This document shows positions 34,379-42,928 of a DNA stretch of 64,000 nt, one piece after another (within the stretch, counting starts at the first letter, position 1; every line of letters starts with the position of its first letter). Made by a program: the position numbers and the translations under genes. This DNA comes from Planomonospora parontospora. Its GTDB lineage: Bacteria; Actinomycetota; Actinomycetes; Streptosporangiales; Streptosporangiaceae. The notes under the pieces are model-generated. The model was given only the letters and a program-made list of their open reading frames with translations. It had not been told where the DNA came from and did not search any database. The DNA lies in assembly GCA_014647935.1 (NCBI GenBank), contig BMQD01000004.1:268155-332154 (forward strand), in the 5' to 3' direction.

Positions 34379-35968
34379 GTGGCCGGAGTGGCACGGGGAC
34401 GTCGGTGGCTCACGGACGGACGCGCGGCCCGGGAGCACGAGCCGGTCCCGGAGGCGCCCGACCGCTCCCGGAGACGCCGGTGGTCCCCATGGGCGCCGGG
34501 CCGCGTGCGGGAGCGCCGGTGGTCGCCGGAGGTCCGGAACCGCGCCCGCGAGCACCGCTGGTTCCCGGAGGTCCGGAACCGCGCCCGCGAGCACCGCTGG
34601 TTCCTGGGGGTGCTGGGCCTGGGCGCCGTCCTGCGGGTGATCACGATGCTCGGCTACCGGCCGGCGATCTGGTTCCCCGACTCCTACACCTACGTCGTCA
34701 CCGCGCTGAAGCCCCGCCCGGACCTGGTCCGCCCCGCGGGATACTCCATGTTCCTGCGCCTGCTGGAGCCGCTGCACAGCTTCGCCCTCGTGGCCCTGGT
34801 CCAGCACCTGGTCGGGCTCGGGATCGGGGTCCTGGTCTACCTCGCCGCCCGGCGGCTGCGCGTCCCCGGCCGGGCGGCGGCGCTCGCCTCCGCGCCCGTG
34901 CTCCTGGACGCCTACCAGATCGAGCTGGAGCACCTGCTGGTCTCCGACACCCTCTTCGCCGCGCTGGTCGTCGCGGCGGTCCTCCTCGCCCTGTCCCGCG
35001 AGGTGACGCGGCGTACGGCGTGCGGGATCGGCCTGCTGGTCGCGGCGGCGACGCTCACCCGGACGGTCGGCCTCCCGCTGGCCGCCCTCTTCGCGGCCTG
35101 GCTGCTGTACCGGGCGCGGGGCCGCACGGTGGTCGCCGGGGTGATGCTGGCGGCGGCGGTGCTGCCGGTCCTGGGGTACGGGGCGTGGTTCCACGCGACC
35201 TACCAGCGGGTCGGCCTCGTCGGCGCGAACGGCGTCTTCCTCTACTCCAAGACGATGGCGTTCGCCGACTGCGCGGTGATGAGGCCCCCGCCGGACCTGG
35301 CGGTGCTCTGCGACCCCCGGCCCCCGGCCGAGCGGCCTCCCTCCCAGGAGTACATCTGGAGCGCCGACGCCCCGCTGGTCCGGCTGCCCGGCATCACCTT
35401 CAGCCGGGAGAACGACGCCCTGGCCGGGCGGTTCGCCTCACTGGCCCTGCGCAGCCAGCCGCTCGACTACCTGGGCTCGGTCGCCGGGGAGCTGGCCCGC
35501 TCCTTCACCTGGGACCGCCCGGTCTACCCGGACGCGGAGGTCTACGGCTACTACGAGTTCCCGGCCGAGCCGCCCCCGCCGCCGGGCCGCTACCCCGCCA
35601 CGGTGGGCGCCGAGTTCGCGCAGCGCTACGAGCGGGGGCCGATCGGCACGGAGATCGTCGAGCCGTACGCCGGCTGGATGCGGGCCTACCAGGACGCGGT
35701 CCGGCTGCCCGGCACGGCGCTGCTGGCGATCCTGGTCGCCCCGCCGGTCCTGGCGGGCCTGCGGCGGTGGCGGCGGTGGCGGCGGAGGGCGGCGCGGGAA
35801 TCCGGGCGGGCGGCCTGGGCGTTGCCATGGGCGGTGGCGCTGCTGCTGCTGGTGATGCCCGCGGCGACGGCGGAGTTCGACTACCGGTACGTGCTCCCGG
35901 CGGTGCCGGTCGCGTGCCTGGCGCTGGTTCTCGCGGCCGGTAAACCTAATTTGCCAAACATTCCATGA
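34379..35968 (+). CDS. GT-C-like multi-pass membrane protein with repeated basic N-terminus
   Basis: 529 residues. The N-terminal 75 residues are an Arg-rich cytoplasmic extension with exact tandem repeats of PEVRNRAREHRWF. Then come about ten helices; the first loop WFPDSYTYVVTALKPRPD and RPAGYSMFLRL match the DxY and P-x-GY features of GT-C lipid-carrier-dependent glycosyltransferases. The region 250-420 is extracytoplasmic. The start is GTG 34379; the repeat region could instead mean a later start near residue 75, but the frame and codon use are even throughout. It diverges from the previous GT-C gene, suggesting a shared regulatory region. Confidence 0.75.
   Translation: MAGVARGRRWLTDGRAAREHEPVPEAPDRSRRRRWSPWAPGRVRERRWSPEVRNRAREHRWFPEVRNRAREHRWFLGVLGLGAVLRVITMLGYRPAIWFPDSYTYVVTALKPRPDLVRPAGYSMFLRLLEPLHSFALVALVQHLVGLGIGVLVYLAARRLRVPGRAAALASAPVLLDAYQIELEHLLVSDTLFAALVVAAVLLALSREVTRRTACGIGLLVAAATLTRTVGLPLAALFAAWLLYRARGRTVVAGVMLAAAVLPVLGYGAWFHATYQRVGLVGANGVFLYSKTMAFADCAVMRPPPDLAVLCDPRPPAERPPSQEYIWSADAPLVRLPGITFSRENDALAGRFASLALRSQPLDYLGSVAGELARSFTWDRPVYPDAEVYGYYEFPAEPPPPPGRYPATVGAEFAQRYERGPIGTEIVEPYAGWMRAYQDAVRLPGTALLAILVAPPVLAGLRRWRRWRRRAARESGRAAWALPWAVALLLLVMPAATAEFDYRYVLPAVPVACLALVLAAGKPNLPNIP
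34526..34603 (+). repeat. Perfect 39-bp tandem duplication in the GT-C-like gene
   Basis: Two identical 39-nt copies (34526-34564 and 34565-34603, beginning CCGGAGGTCCGGAACC) encode PEVRNRAREHRWF twice. Degenerate versions of the same unit (RSRRRRWSP, RVRERRWSP) precede them, so the basic extension grew by repeated unit duplication. Confidence 0.92.
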
Positions 35969-36024
35969 AATGTCCGAATTTGAGTATGCTGGGCGACCGG
36001 ATCATCACGGTGGCGAGCAAGAGG

Positions 36025-36146
36025 ATGGGCATGACCAAGTTCAGCCCATCACAATCCCTCGCACCGGCCGTGTGTCCTACTCTTTGGGCGCGATGAGCGA
36101 GCAGAGGCAGCACGACGCGTTGCCGCCAGTCGAGGAGGGTGCATGA
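36025..36146 (+). other. Two daisy-chained short leader ORFs before the LCP gene
   Basis: ORF1 (36025-36096, 23 codons before stop, AAGAGG just upstream) encodes a peptide starting MGMTKFSPSQSLAPAVCPTL; its TGA overlaps the ATG of ORF2 (36093-36146, MSEQRQHDALPPVEEGA), whose TGA overlaps the LCP ATG at 36143. Both overlaps are ATGA. The chain could couple translation or act as a leader, but short frames this close may be coincidental. Confidence 0.4.
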
Positions 36147-37732
36147 GCGACCACCGGCATGTCGCCGTGAAGGACCGGACGCCTCCGTCCGGCCCGGGTC
36201 CCCGCCGCTCCCGGCGCGGCGGCGACGACGGCCCTCCCCCGGCGGAGACCTCGCCGAGCGCCGCGCCCCCCCGCGGCAGGAGCCGGTCCGCCCGGCGGAT
36301 CGGCGCGGGCGGCTGGGCCAGCATCGGCCTGACGGGCCTGCTGGTGCTGGGCACCCTGGGCGGCTACAAGGTCTACCGGGACACCTTCGGCGGCATCTCC
36401 ACGGTCGACGTCAACAAGAAGCTGGGCGAGAACCGCCCGGTGAACGCCACCGGCGCGCTCAACGTGCTGCTGGTCGGGTCGGACACCCGCGAGGGCGACA
36501 ACCTCAAATACGGCCAGAAGATGCTCAACGCGGGCAAGCGCACCGACACGATCATCCTCATGCACATCTCCCCCAACCGCGACAAGGCGACGCTCGTCAG
36601 CTTCCCCCGCGACTCCATGGTGGACATGCCCGCCTGCGAGGGCGACAGCGGCAACCAGGTCGCCGCCCGGCACGCGATGATCAACACCGCCTACAACGAC
36701 GGCGGCATCACCTGCACCATCGCCGCGATCGAATCCCTCACCGACATCCGCATCGACCACTTCGTCGAGGTGGACTTCACCGGCTTCAAGAACATCGTCG
36801 ACGCCCTCGGCGGCATCCGGGTCTGCCTCAAGACCCCGGTGGACAGCAAGAAGGCCAAGCTCACCCTGCCCGCGGGCTGGTCCAACCTCAACGGCGAGAA
36901 GGCCCTGGGCTACGTCCGGCTGCGCGACTACGGCGACAACAGCGACATCCAGCGGATCAAGCGCCAGCAGGTCTTCCTCACCCAGGTCGTGAAGAAGGCC
37001 ACCAGCAGCGAGCTGCTCACCGACGTCGGCAAGCTCACCGGCTTCATCTCCGAAGCCACCAAGTCGGTCAAGATGGACCCGGAGCTGGCCGACGACCAGC
37101 AGGCCCTGATCGACATCGCGATGAGCGCCAAGGCGCTGACCGCCAGCGGCGTCAAGTTCATCACCGTGCCCTGGGGCGCCGACCCCGCCGACAAGAACCG
37201 CGTCGTCTGGCGGCAGCCGGCGGCCAGCGAGCTCTTCGAGTCGATCAAGAACGACACCGAGGTGACCCCGACCGCCTCCCCCACGGCCTCCGCCAAGCCC
37301 GCCGTCAAGCACGAGCAGGTCCGGGTCCAGGTCCTCAACGGCACCGACAAGCCGGGCCTGGCCTCGGAGGTCGCCGGCAAGCTCGCCGCGCAGGGCTTCG
37401 TGGTGACCCAGGTCGGCAACGCCCGCCCGGCCACCGGCAACGTGCCGAACACCTCGGTCCGCTACGCCAAGAAGGACACCGCCGAGGGCCCCGCCTACGC
37501 CGACGCGCTGGCCGCCCGCCTGTCCGGCGAGAAGCTGCCCGCCACCGCGGGCAAGGTCAAGCCCATCAGCGCCGACAAGTACTCCCCGGCCACCGCGATC
37601 ACCCAGTCGCCCACCGGCCCGGTCGTCCAGCTCGTCATCGGCGACGACTGGAAGGGCGTCCGGGTCCCCACCAAGATCCCCGACTCCCTCAAGGACCAGG
37701 TCGTCGACACCAAGACCAACCCCTGCCAGTGA
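36143..37732 (+). CDS. LytR-CpsA-Psr (LCP) family cell-wall glycopolymer ligase
   Basis: 529 residues. A basic cytoplasmic head and one helix (about 57-75) precede the LCP catalytic domain, with NVLLVGSDTR (107-116), the substrate-binding RTDT (133-136) and SFPRDS (153-158) that hold the lipid pyrophosphate. A LytR_C domain begins near VRVQVLNG (about 392). LCP proteins transfer undecaprenyl-pyrophosphate-linked glycopolymers to peptidoglycan. GGAGGG sits before the ATG. Position matches Rv3267 of mycobacteria. It is one of two LCP proteins framing the glycan cluster; the other lies at 49940. Confidence 0.92.
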   Translation: MSDHRHVAVKDRTPPSGPGPRRSRRGGDDGPPPAETSPSAAPPRGRSRSARRIGAGGWASIGLTGLLVLGTLGGYKVYRDTFGGISTVDVNKKLGENRPVNATGALNVLLVGSDTREGDNLKYGQKMLNAGKRTDTIILMHISPNRDKATLVSFPRDSMVDMPACEGDSGNQVAARHAMINTAYNDGGITCTIAAIESLTDIRIDHFVEVDFTGFKNIVDALGGIRVCLKTPVDSKKAKLTLPAGWSNLNGEKALGYVRLRDYGDNSDIQRIKRQQVFLTQVVKKATSSELLTDVGKLTGFISEATKSVKMDPELADDQQALIDIAMSAKALTASGVKFITVPWGADPADKNRVVWRQPAASELFESIKNDTEVTPTASPTASAKPAVKHEQVRVQVLNGTDKPGLASEVAGKLAAQGFVVTQVGNARPATGNVPNTSVRYAKKDTAEGPAYADALAARLSGEKLPATAGKVKPISADKYSPATAITQSPTGPVVQLVIGDDWKGVRVPTKIPDSLKDQVVDTKTNPCQ

Positions 37733-37959
37733 CGGGCGGGGCCGTACCGGAAAGCGCGGATTCCTCCGTCTCGGGAAGGGTCACGATTTCCCGCGAACCC
37801 CGGGGAACCCCGTTCCTCGTGCGACAGGTGGCGCACGGTCGGTTTATGGTGGGCAGGTCGGCGAGGCGAACCCACGGGGCCCACGCGGCCGCATCCTCCG
37901 GGGCGTCCCCGCCAGCGTGCCCGACCCCCGTCTCCGACAGATAGCTGAGCGTTTCCCCC

Positions 37960-39744
37960 GTGAGCGACACCCGATCCTCCTTCCCGGTTCCGGCCTCCAG
38001 GGACGACGGCGCCCAGGGCGCCGCCCCCGCGGGGCCCGCCGACGGACGTGGCCGGACCCCCGCCCCGTGGCCGATGCCCGGACACGCGCAGCCGTCTGCG
38101 GCGCCCTTCCCGCCGTCCGACGCCTCCTGGCCGGATCCGCCGGACTCCGGGCAGCCCGCCTCCGGCTGGGGGAGCCGCCGCAGGCCCGCCGAGGAGGAGC
38201 CCGGCGAGGTCACCGCGTGGGGCTACCCGCCGTACCGCGAGGCCCGGCCCGGACCCCGCGAGCCCCAGCCGCCCGCGCCGCGCGACCCGCTGGACGTCGG
38301 CACACCCCTGCCCGCGCCCCCGGGCCCGCCCGCCCCGCAGGCCGCGGGACGCGCTCCCGCCCGGGGTCAGCAGCACGACGCCTGGGGACAGCAGCACGAC
38401 ACCGCGCCGGACCCGCACGCCCTTGCCCGGGGGCAGGAGCACGACGCCGTACAGGCCTCCGGACGGGCCGTTCGTGGGCAGGAGCACGACGCCCTGCAGA
38501 CCCCTGAGCGCGCGCCCGCGTGGGCTCCGCAGCCGTCCCCCCGGCAGACTCCTCCGGACCGGCCCTTCTCGGCCTGGGAGACCTCTCCCGGGCGGGATCC
38601 GGCCGCCCCGTTCGCGGGCGCCGCCACGGTGACGGAGCGGCCCCCCGGCGGGGAGGACCTGCCCGCCGACGAGCCGGCGGCCCCTCCGGCGAGGAAGAAG
38701 CGCGAGCCGTACCTCGACAACGTGAAGTTCGTCCTGATCGCCCTGGTCGTGGCCGGGCACTCGCTGGTCCCGACGATGGACGCGCACTCGGCCAAGTCCG
38801 CGTACATGTTCATCTACACGTTCCACATGCCGGCGTTCGTGCTGATCAGCGGCTACCTCGGCCGGAACTTCTGGAACTCCAACGCGAAGATCAACAAACT
38901 CGTCGACACCATGCTGGTGCCGTACGTGGTCGTGGAGATCGGCTACGCGGTGCTCCGCTACGCGCTGGGCCAGAAGTGGACGCTGACCATCATCGACCCG
39001 GCCTGGCTGAACTGGTATCTCCTGGCCCTGGTGCTCTGGCGGATCTCCACCCCGATCTGGACCCGGATGCGGCAGCCCCTGCTGGTCGCGGTGGTCATCT
39101 ACATGGTCGCCGGCTTCTCCGAGATCTCCGGCGACTTCAGCATCGACCGCTTCTTCGGCCTGCTCCCGTTCTACGTGCTCGGCCTGATGCTCAAGCCCGA
39201 GCACTTCGACCTGCTCAAGCCGCTCTGGGTCAAGATCGTCTCCGGGGTCGTGGTCGCCGGCGGCGCCGGGGTTGCGATCTTCCTCGCCCCGCACGTCAAC
39301 CTCAAGCCCGTCTACTTCCGCTACAGCTTCAAGTCGATGGACATGAGCTGGTGGGTCGGGCTCGGCGTGCGCGGGGCCATGCTGGTCGCCGCGCTGGCGC
39401 TGTCGGTCGCGCTGCTGGCGCTGGTGCCCCGGCGCGAGACCTGGTTCTCCGACCTCGGCACCCGCACGCTCTACGCCTACCTCCTGCACGGCGTCGTGGT
39501 GCTCGTCGCCAAGGACCAGGGCTGGCTGGACGTCTCCTGGCTGCACGGTCCCCTGGGCGTGCTGGCCATCATGTCGAGCTCCGTCGCCCTGGCCATCGTC
39601 CTGTGCCTGCCGGAGACCCGTACGGCCTTCAAGTGGCTGCTGGAGCCGCGCCTGGTCTGGCTCTACCGGCGGCCCGCGGAGTCCAGGGGCACCGGCGGGG
39701 AGCCTCCGGCGCCCCGGGAGAGTTCAACCCCGGTTCCCCGGTAG
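37960..39744 (+). CDS. Acyltransferase 3/fucose-4-O-acetylase-like membrane protein with long disordered N-terminus
   Basis: 594 residues. Residues 1-245 are Pro/Arg/Asp-rich and disordered, with four GQ(Q/E)HD repeats at 136-178. Residues 250-570 are a ten-helix acyltransferase of the YcfT/Abg type: YLDNVKFVLIALVVAGHSLV contains the conserved GH (His267), then FHMPAFVLISGYLGRNFW. Such enzymes O-acetylate sugars on the outer membrane face or wall glycans. The head is unusually long for the family. GTG start at 37960 without a clear ribosome site, 227 nt after the LCP gene; acceptor unknown. Confidence 0.83.
   Translation: MSDTRSSFPVPASRDDGAQGAAPAGPADGRGRTPAPWPMPGHAQPSAAPFPPSDASWPDPPDSGQPASGWGSRRRPAEEEPGEVTAWGYPPYREARPGPREPQPPAPRDPLDVGTPLPAPPGPPAPQAAGRAPARGQQHDAWGQQHDTAPDPHALARGQEHDAVQASGRAVRGQEHDALQTPERAPAWAPQPSPRQTPPDRPFSAWETSPGRDPAAPFAGAATVTERPPGGEDLPADEPAAPPARKKREPYLDNVKFVLIALVVAGHSLVPTMDAHSAKSAYMFIYTFHMPAFVLISGYLGRNFWNSNAKINKLVDTMLVPYVVVEIGYAVLRYALGQKWTLTIIDPAWLNWYLLALVLWRISTPIWTRMRQPLLVAVVIYMVAGFSEISGDFSIDRFFGLLPFYVLGLMLKPEHFDLLKPLWVKIVSGVVVAGGAGVAIFLAPHVNLKPVYFRYSFKSMDMSWWVGLGVRGAMLVAALALSVALLALVPRRETWFSDLGTRTLYAYLLHGVVVLVAKDQGWLDVSWLHGPLGVLAIMSSSVALAIVLCLPETRTAFKWLLEPRLVWLYRRPAESRGTGGEPPAPRESSTPVPR
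38365..38499 (+). repeat. Degenerate repeats encoding GQ(Q/E)HDA motifs
   Basis: Four copies of CAGCACGACGCC/CAGGAGCACGACGCC-like sequence encode GQQHDA, GQQHDT, GQEHDA and GQEHDA inside the disordered head of the acyltransferase. Spacing is irregular (6 to 18 residues), so this is an expanded low-complexity tract and not a strict tandem array. Confidence 0.75.
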
Positions 39745-39793
39745 TTCACGCGACGCACCCGGTGACGACGGAACCACCGCTCAACATCGGGAT

Positions 39794-40936
39794 ATGCGGG
39801 TATGTTTCGGGACGGTCGTCCATCACCCCGAAGACGCCCGGATCATGCATCGGCAGATCCGGGCGCTCCTCGACGCCGGGCACGAGATCACCTACGTCGC
39901 GCCCTTCAGCGACTGCAACGTCACCCCCGATCCGCGGATCCGGGCGGTCGACGTGCCCCGCGCGGCCGGCCGCCGCCGGCGGCGCGCGCTGGGAGCCGCC
40001 CGCGCGGCGCTGGAGCGCGGGGTCGAGGGCGCCGACCTGCTGGTCGTCCACGACGTCGAGCTGCTGCTCCGGCTGCCCCGGCGCCGCCCCGCCACCGTCT
40101 GGGACGTGCGGGAGGATCCCCGGGACCTCGCCGCCGACCTGGCCGCCGACGCCCGCCTCCCGGCGGGCCTGTTCCGGTCCCTGCCCGCGCTGGTGCGCCG
40201 GATCGAGTCCCGTGCGGAGCGCCGCCTCCACCTCGTCCTGGCCGGGGAGTCCCACCGGGAGCGCTTCGGCGGCCCCCATCCGGTCGTCCCCGACACCGCG
40301 CGCGTGCCCAGGCGGCCGCCGCTGCCGCCCGGGCACCAGAGCCGGGTCGTCCACCTCGGCCGGATCTCGCACTCCAGGGGCGCGGCCGAACTCGTCGAGC
40401 TCGCCCGCCGACTCGCCCCGCACGGGATCAGGCTGGACCTGATCGGCCCCGCCGACGGCGGGACCCGGCCGCTGCTGCGCGACGCGCAGCGCGAGGGCCT
40501 GCTCGACTGGTACGGCCACGTCCCCGACCGGCACGCCCTGCGGATGGCCGAGGGCTCGATCGCCGGGCTCTCGTTCCGGCACGACTCCCCCGGCCGGGAG
40601 CGTCCGGCACCCACCAAGATCATTGAATACATGTCCCGGGGGATCCCGGTGGTCACCACCCCGGTCCCGGCCGCGGCCGCCCTGGTCGACCGGGTCCGCT
40701 GCGGCGCGGTCGTGCCCTTCGGGGACGTCGGCGCCGCGGTGCGGGCCGTGCTGGCGCTGCGGGACGACCCCTCCGGCGCGGCGGCTACAGGCGCCCGCGG
40801 GCGCGCCGAGGCGGCGCTGCACCACGACTGGTCGGCCCACGCCGCGGCCTTCGTCAACCTGCTGGAGGAATGGGCCGGGGAACCGGTGACGGCGGGCCGG
40901 GAGCTTGGTTCACTGGAACCATGGCACGCCATCTGA
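39794..40936 (+). CDS. Glycosyltransferase (GT4-like)
   Basis: 380 residues with a GT-B layout. The start MRVCFGTVVHHPEDARIMHR includes the acceptor-side strand, LLVVHDVELLLRL and VWDVREDP belong to the first domain, and RVVHLGRISHSRGAAELVELA with the EX7E-type EYMSRGIPVVTTPVPAAAALV marks the nucleotide-sugar domain. Cytosolic transfer of a sugar to a lipid-linked intermediate is expected. No ribosome site is obvious before the ATG. Its last 16 nt overlap the acetoacetate-decarboxylase-family gene, so the two are cotranscribed. Confidence 0.85.
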   Translation: MRVCFGTVVHHPEDARIMHRQIRALLDAGHEITYVAPFSDCNVTPDPRIRAVDVPRAAGRRRRRALGAARAALERGVEGADLLVVHDVELLLRLPRRRPATVWDVREDPRDLAADLAADARLPAGLFRSLPALVRRIESRAERRLHLVLAGESHRERFGGPHPVVPDTARVPRRPPLPPGHQSRVVHLGRISHSRGAAELVELARRLAPHGIRLDLIGPADGGTRPLLRDAQREGLLDWYGHVPDRHALRMAEGSIAGLSFRHDSPGRERPAPTKIIEYMSRGIPVVTTPVPAAAALVDRVRCGAVVPFGDVGAAVRAVLALRDDPSGAAATGARGRAEAALHHDWSAHAAAFVNLLEEWAGEPVTAGRELGSLEPWHAI

Positions 40937-41658
40937 TCCAGGGACGCGACGTGAGCATGCCCGTGCGCGTCCGGGACGCCACGGTCTGCAGCGCTTCCTA
41001 TCTGGTGCGGGCCGACGCGGCCCGGGCGGTGCTCGCCTACTCGGGGCTGGACGCCGCCGAGGTCCTGCCCGGCAGGGCCCTGTGCACGCTGGCGTTCGTC
41101 GACTACGCCGACGGGGACCTGGACGCCTACCACGAGTTCGGCGTCGCCTTCATGATCCGGCCGCCCGAGGCGGGCCCGCCGCCGCGCCGGGGGCTGCGCG
41201 CCAACCTGGCCGAGCTGCGCCGCTCCGGGGCCGGGTTCTTCGTCCACTGGCTCCCGGTCGACCAGGGCTTCACCCTGGAGGCGGGCCGGTCGATCTGGGG
41301 GTTCCCCAAGGAGCTCGCGGACATCGACCTGCGGCTGGCCTCGCCGTACAAGCGGTGCATCGTCCGCAAGGACGGCCGCCTGGTGCTCGACCTGCTGGTC
41401 AGGCCGGGGTTCCGGGTGCCGGCGCCCGGCGCCGCGACGCCCGCCGACGCCTACAGCCACCTCGACGGCGTGACCCGGCGCATCCCCTGGTCGGTCTTCC
41501 CGCGCGGGGTGCGGGCGCGCCCCGGCGGCGCGCTGGTCCGCCTGGGCAACCACCCCGTCGCCAGGGAGCTGAGCGAGCTCGGCCTGCCCAAGCGGGCTCT
41601 GATGACCCTCACCGTCGACCACACCGCCATGGCCTTCGGCGAGGCCAAGGCGCTCTGA
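40921..41658 (+). CDS. Acetoacetate decarboxylase (ADC) superfamily protein
   Basis: 245 residues. HEFGVAFMIR and SIWGFPKELADIDLRL match the ADC fold; Lys130 in GFPKELA corresponds to the conserved lysine that forms the Schiff base in true decarboxylases. ADC-like family members also include dehydratase-aldolases, so the reaction is uncertain. It starts inside the last codons of the glycosyltransferase gene, which is odd for a catabolic enzyme and suggests a function in modifying a sugar or acyl unit of the glycan. That link is inference. Confidence 0.82.
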   Translation: MARHLIQGRDVSMPVRVRDATVCSASYLVRADAARAVLAYSGLDAAEVLPGRALCTLAFVDYADGDLDAYHEFGVAFMIRPPEAGPPPRRGLRANLAELRRSGAGFFVHWLPVDQGFTLEAGRSIWGFPKELADIDLRLASPYKRCIVRKDGRLVLDLLVRPGFRVPAPGAATPADAYSHLDGVTRRIPWSVFPRGVRARPGGALVRLGNHPVARELSELGLPKRALMTLTVDHTAMAFGEAKAL

Positions 41659-41850
41659 GGCGGGTCGGGAGGCGGGTCGGGGCCTCCTGGGCGTCCGAGC
41701 CCTCCGCAGGCGAGGCACGTCCGGGCCCTCTGCGGGCTCCGCAGGCCGGGAGTCGGATCCGGGCGCTCCGCGGTGGTCCCGGGAGGCCCTGGCCGCCCAG
41801 GGGGCTCCGAGCGCGCCGGGGACGACCCGGTGTCGGCAGGACCGGACAGG

Positions 41851-42732
41851 TCAGACGATGGGCGGGCGGCCCAGGCGGAGCATGCGCCAGGCGGTCTTCC
41901 AGCCCATGGGGCGGCGCTCGCCGGCGGGCTCCCGCAGGCCCTCGCGGAACCCCTGGAACCAGGCTTTCAGCGCCGGGCGGGAACGCTCGCGGACCAGCGT
42001 GAGGACGACCCAGTTGAGCAGGTAGAGGAACGCCAGGGGCCAGGGGAGGTTGCGGCGGGCCAGCCAGACGCGGTTGCGCGCGTTGAGCCGGTAGAAGTCC
42101 GCGTGGCGGGTCGGCGGGACCTGCGGGTGGTACATGACGGTCTGCGCGTCGTACTCGATGCGGTAGCCCTCGCCGAGCAGCCGCCAGGCCAGGTCGGTCT
42201 CCTCATGGGCGTAGAAGAACCGCTCCGGCAGGCCGCCGACCTGGAGGAACGCCGAGCGGCGGATCGCGCAGGCGCCGCCCAGGAAGGTGGTGACCGGGGA
42301 GGACCGCTCGGGGTCTCCCGCCCGCAGGCGGGGGACGTGGCGGCGCTGCCCGGCGCCGCCGTCGGGGTCCATCACCCGGAAGGAGACGACCGCGAGGTCG
42401 TGCTCGGTGGAGAAGCGCTCCCGCAGATGGGAGACGAGGGTCCGCTCGCCGTACCAGCCGTCGTCGTCGAGGAAGAGCACCACGTCGCCGGAGCACTCCT
42501 CGACGCCGCGGTTGCGCCCCGCCGGGATGCCCGCGTTGTGCGAGAGCCGGACCGTCTTGATCGTCGCCGACGAGCCGGGGGGCACGCCGACCGAGAGCTC
42601 GGGGACGTCCGCGCCGTTGCCGACGATGACCACCTCGACGTCGCCGTCGTCCTGGTTCAGCGCGGACTCGACCGCCCGGTCCAGCTCGGGGATCCGGTTG
42701 CCCATGGTGAGGATGACGCACGAGATCTTCAA
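41851..42732 (-). CDS. Glycosyltransferase family 2 protein
   Basis: About 293 residues. MKISCVILTMGNRIPELDRA opens the GT2 fold; VVIVGNGADVPE binds nucleotide, LFLDDDGWYGE is the DxD, and YAHEETDLAWRLLGEGYR is the catalytic ED loop. A C-terminal hydrophobic stretch (PWPLAFLYLLNWVVLTLV) may touch the membrane, as in rhamnosyl-transferase-like GT2s. I chose the TTG at 42732 that gives the conserved start; GTG 42762 is in frame. It is convergent with the ADC-family gene across 192 nt. Confidence 0.85.
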   Translation of the reverse strand: MKISCVILTMGNRIPELDRAVESALNQDDGDVEVVIVGNGADVPELSVGVPPGSSATIKTVRLSHNAGIPAGRNRGVEECSGDVVLFLDDDGWYGERTLVSHLRERFSTEHDLAVVSFRVMDPDGGAGQRRHVPRLRAGDPERSSPVTTFLGGACAIRRSAFLQVGGLPERFFYAHEETDLAWRLLGEGYRIEYDAQTVMYHPQVPPTRHADFYRLNARNRVWLARRNLPWPLAFLYLLNWVVLTLVRERSRPALKAWFQGFREGLREPAGERRPMGWKTAWRMLRLGRPPIV

Positions 42733-42928
42733 CGGGTCATCGCCTTGACGCGTCGAGAGCACGTGCGGGACATACTTTCATGATCACCGAGTCTGCTGGG
42801 GCGGACGATTGTGGCTGAACCGCGGTCTGGCGATCCACCAGGGGACAAGCGTATCGGAAGCGTCGGCGAACACCCACCGAACGGCAAGGTGTCCGCACCT
42901 ACGACGCACCGGGACGCCGTCCGGTTCC

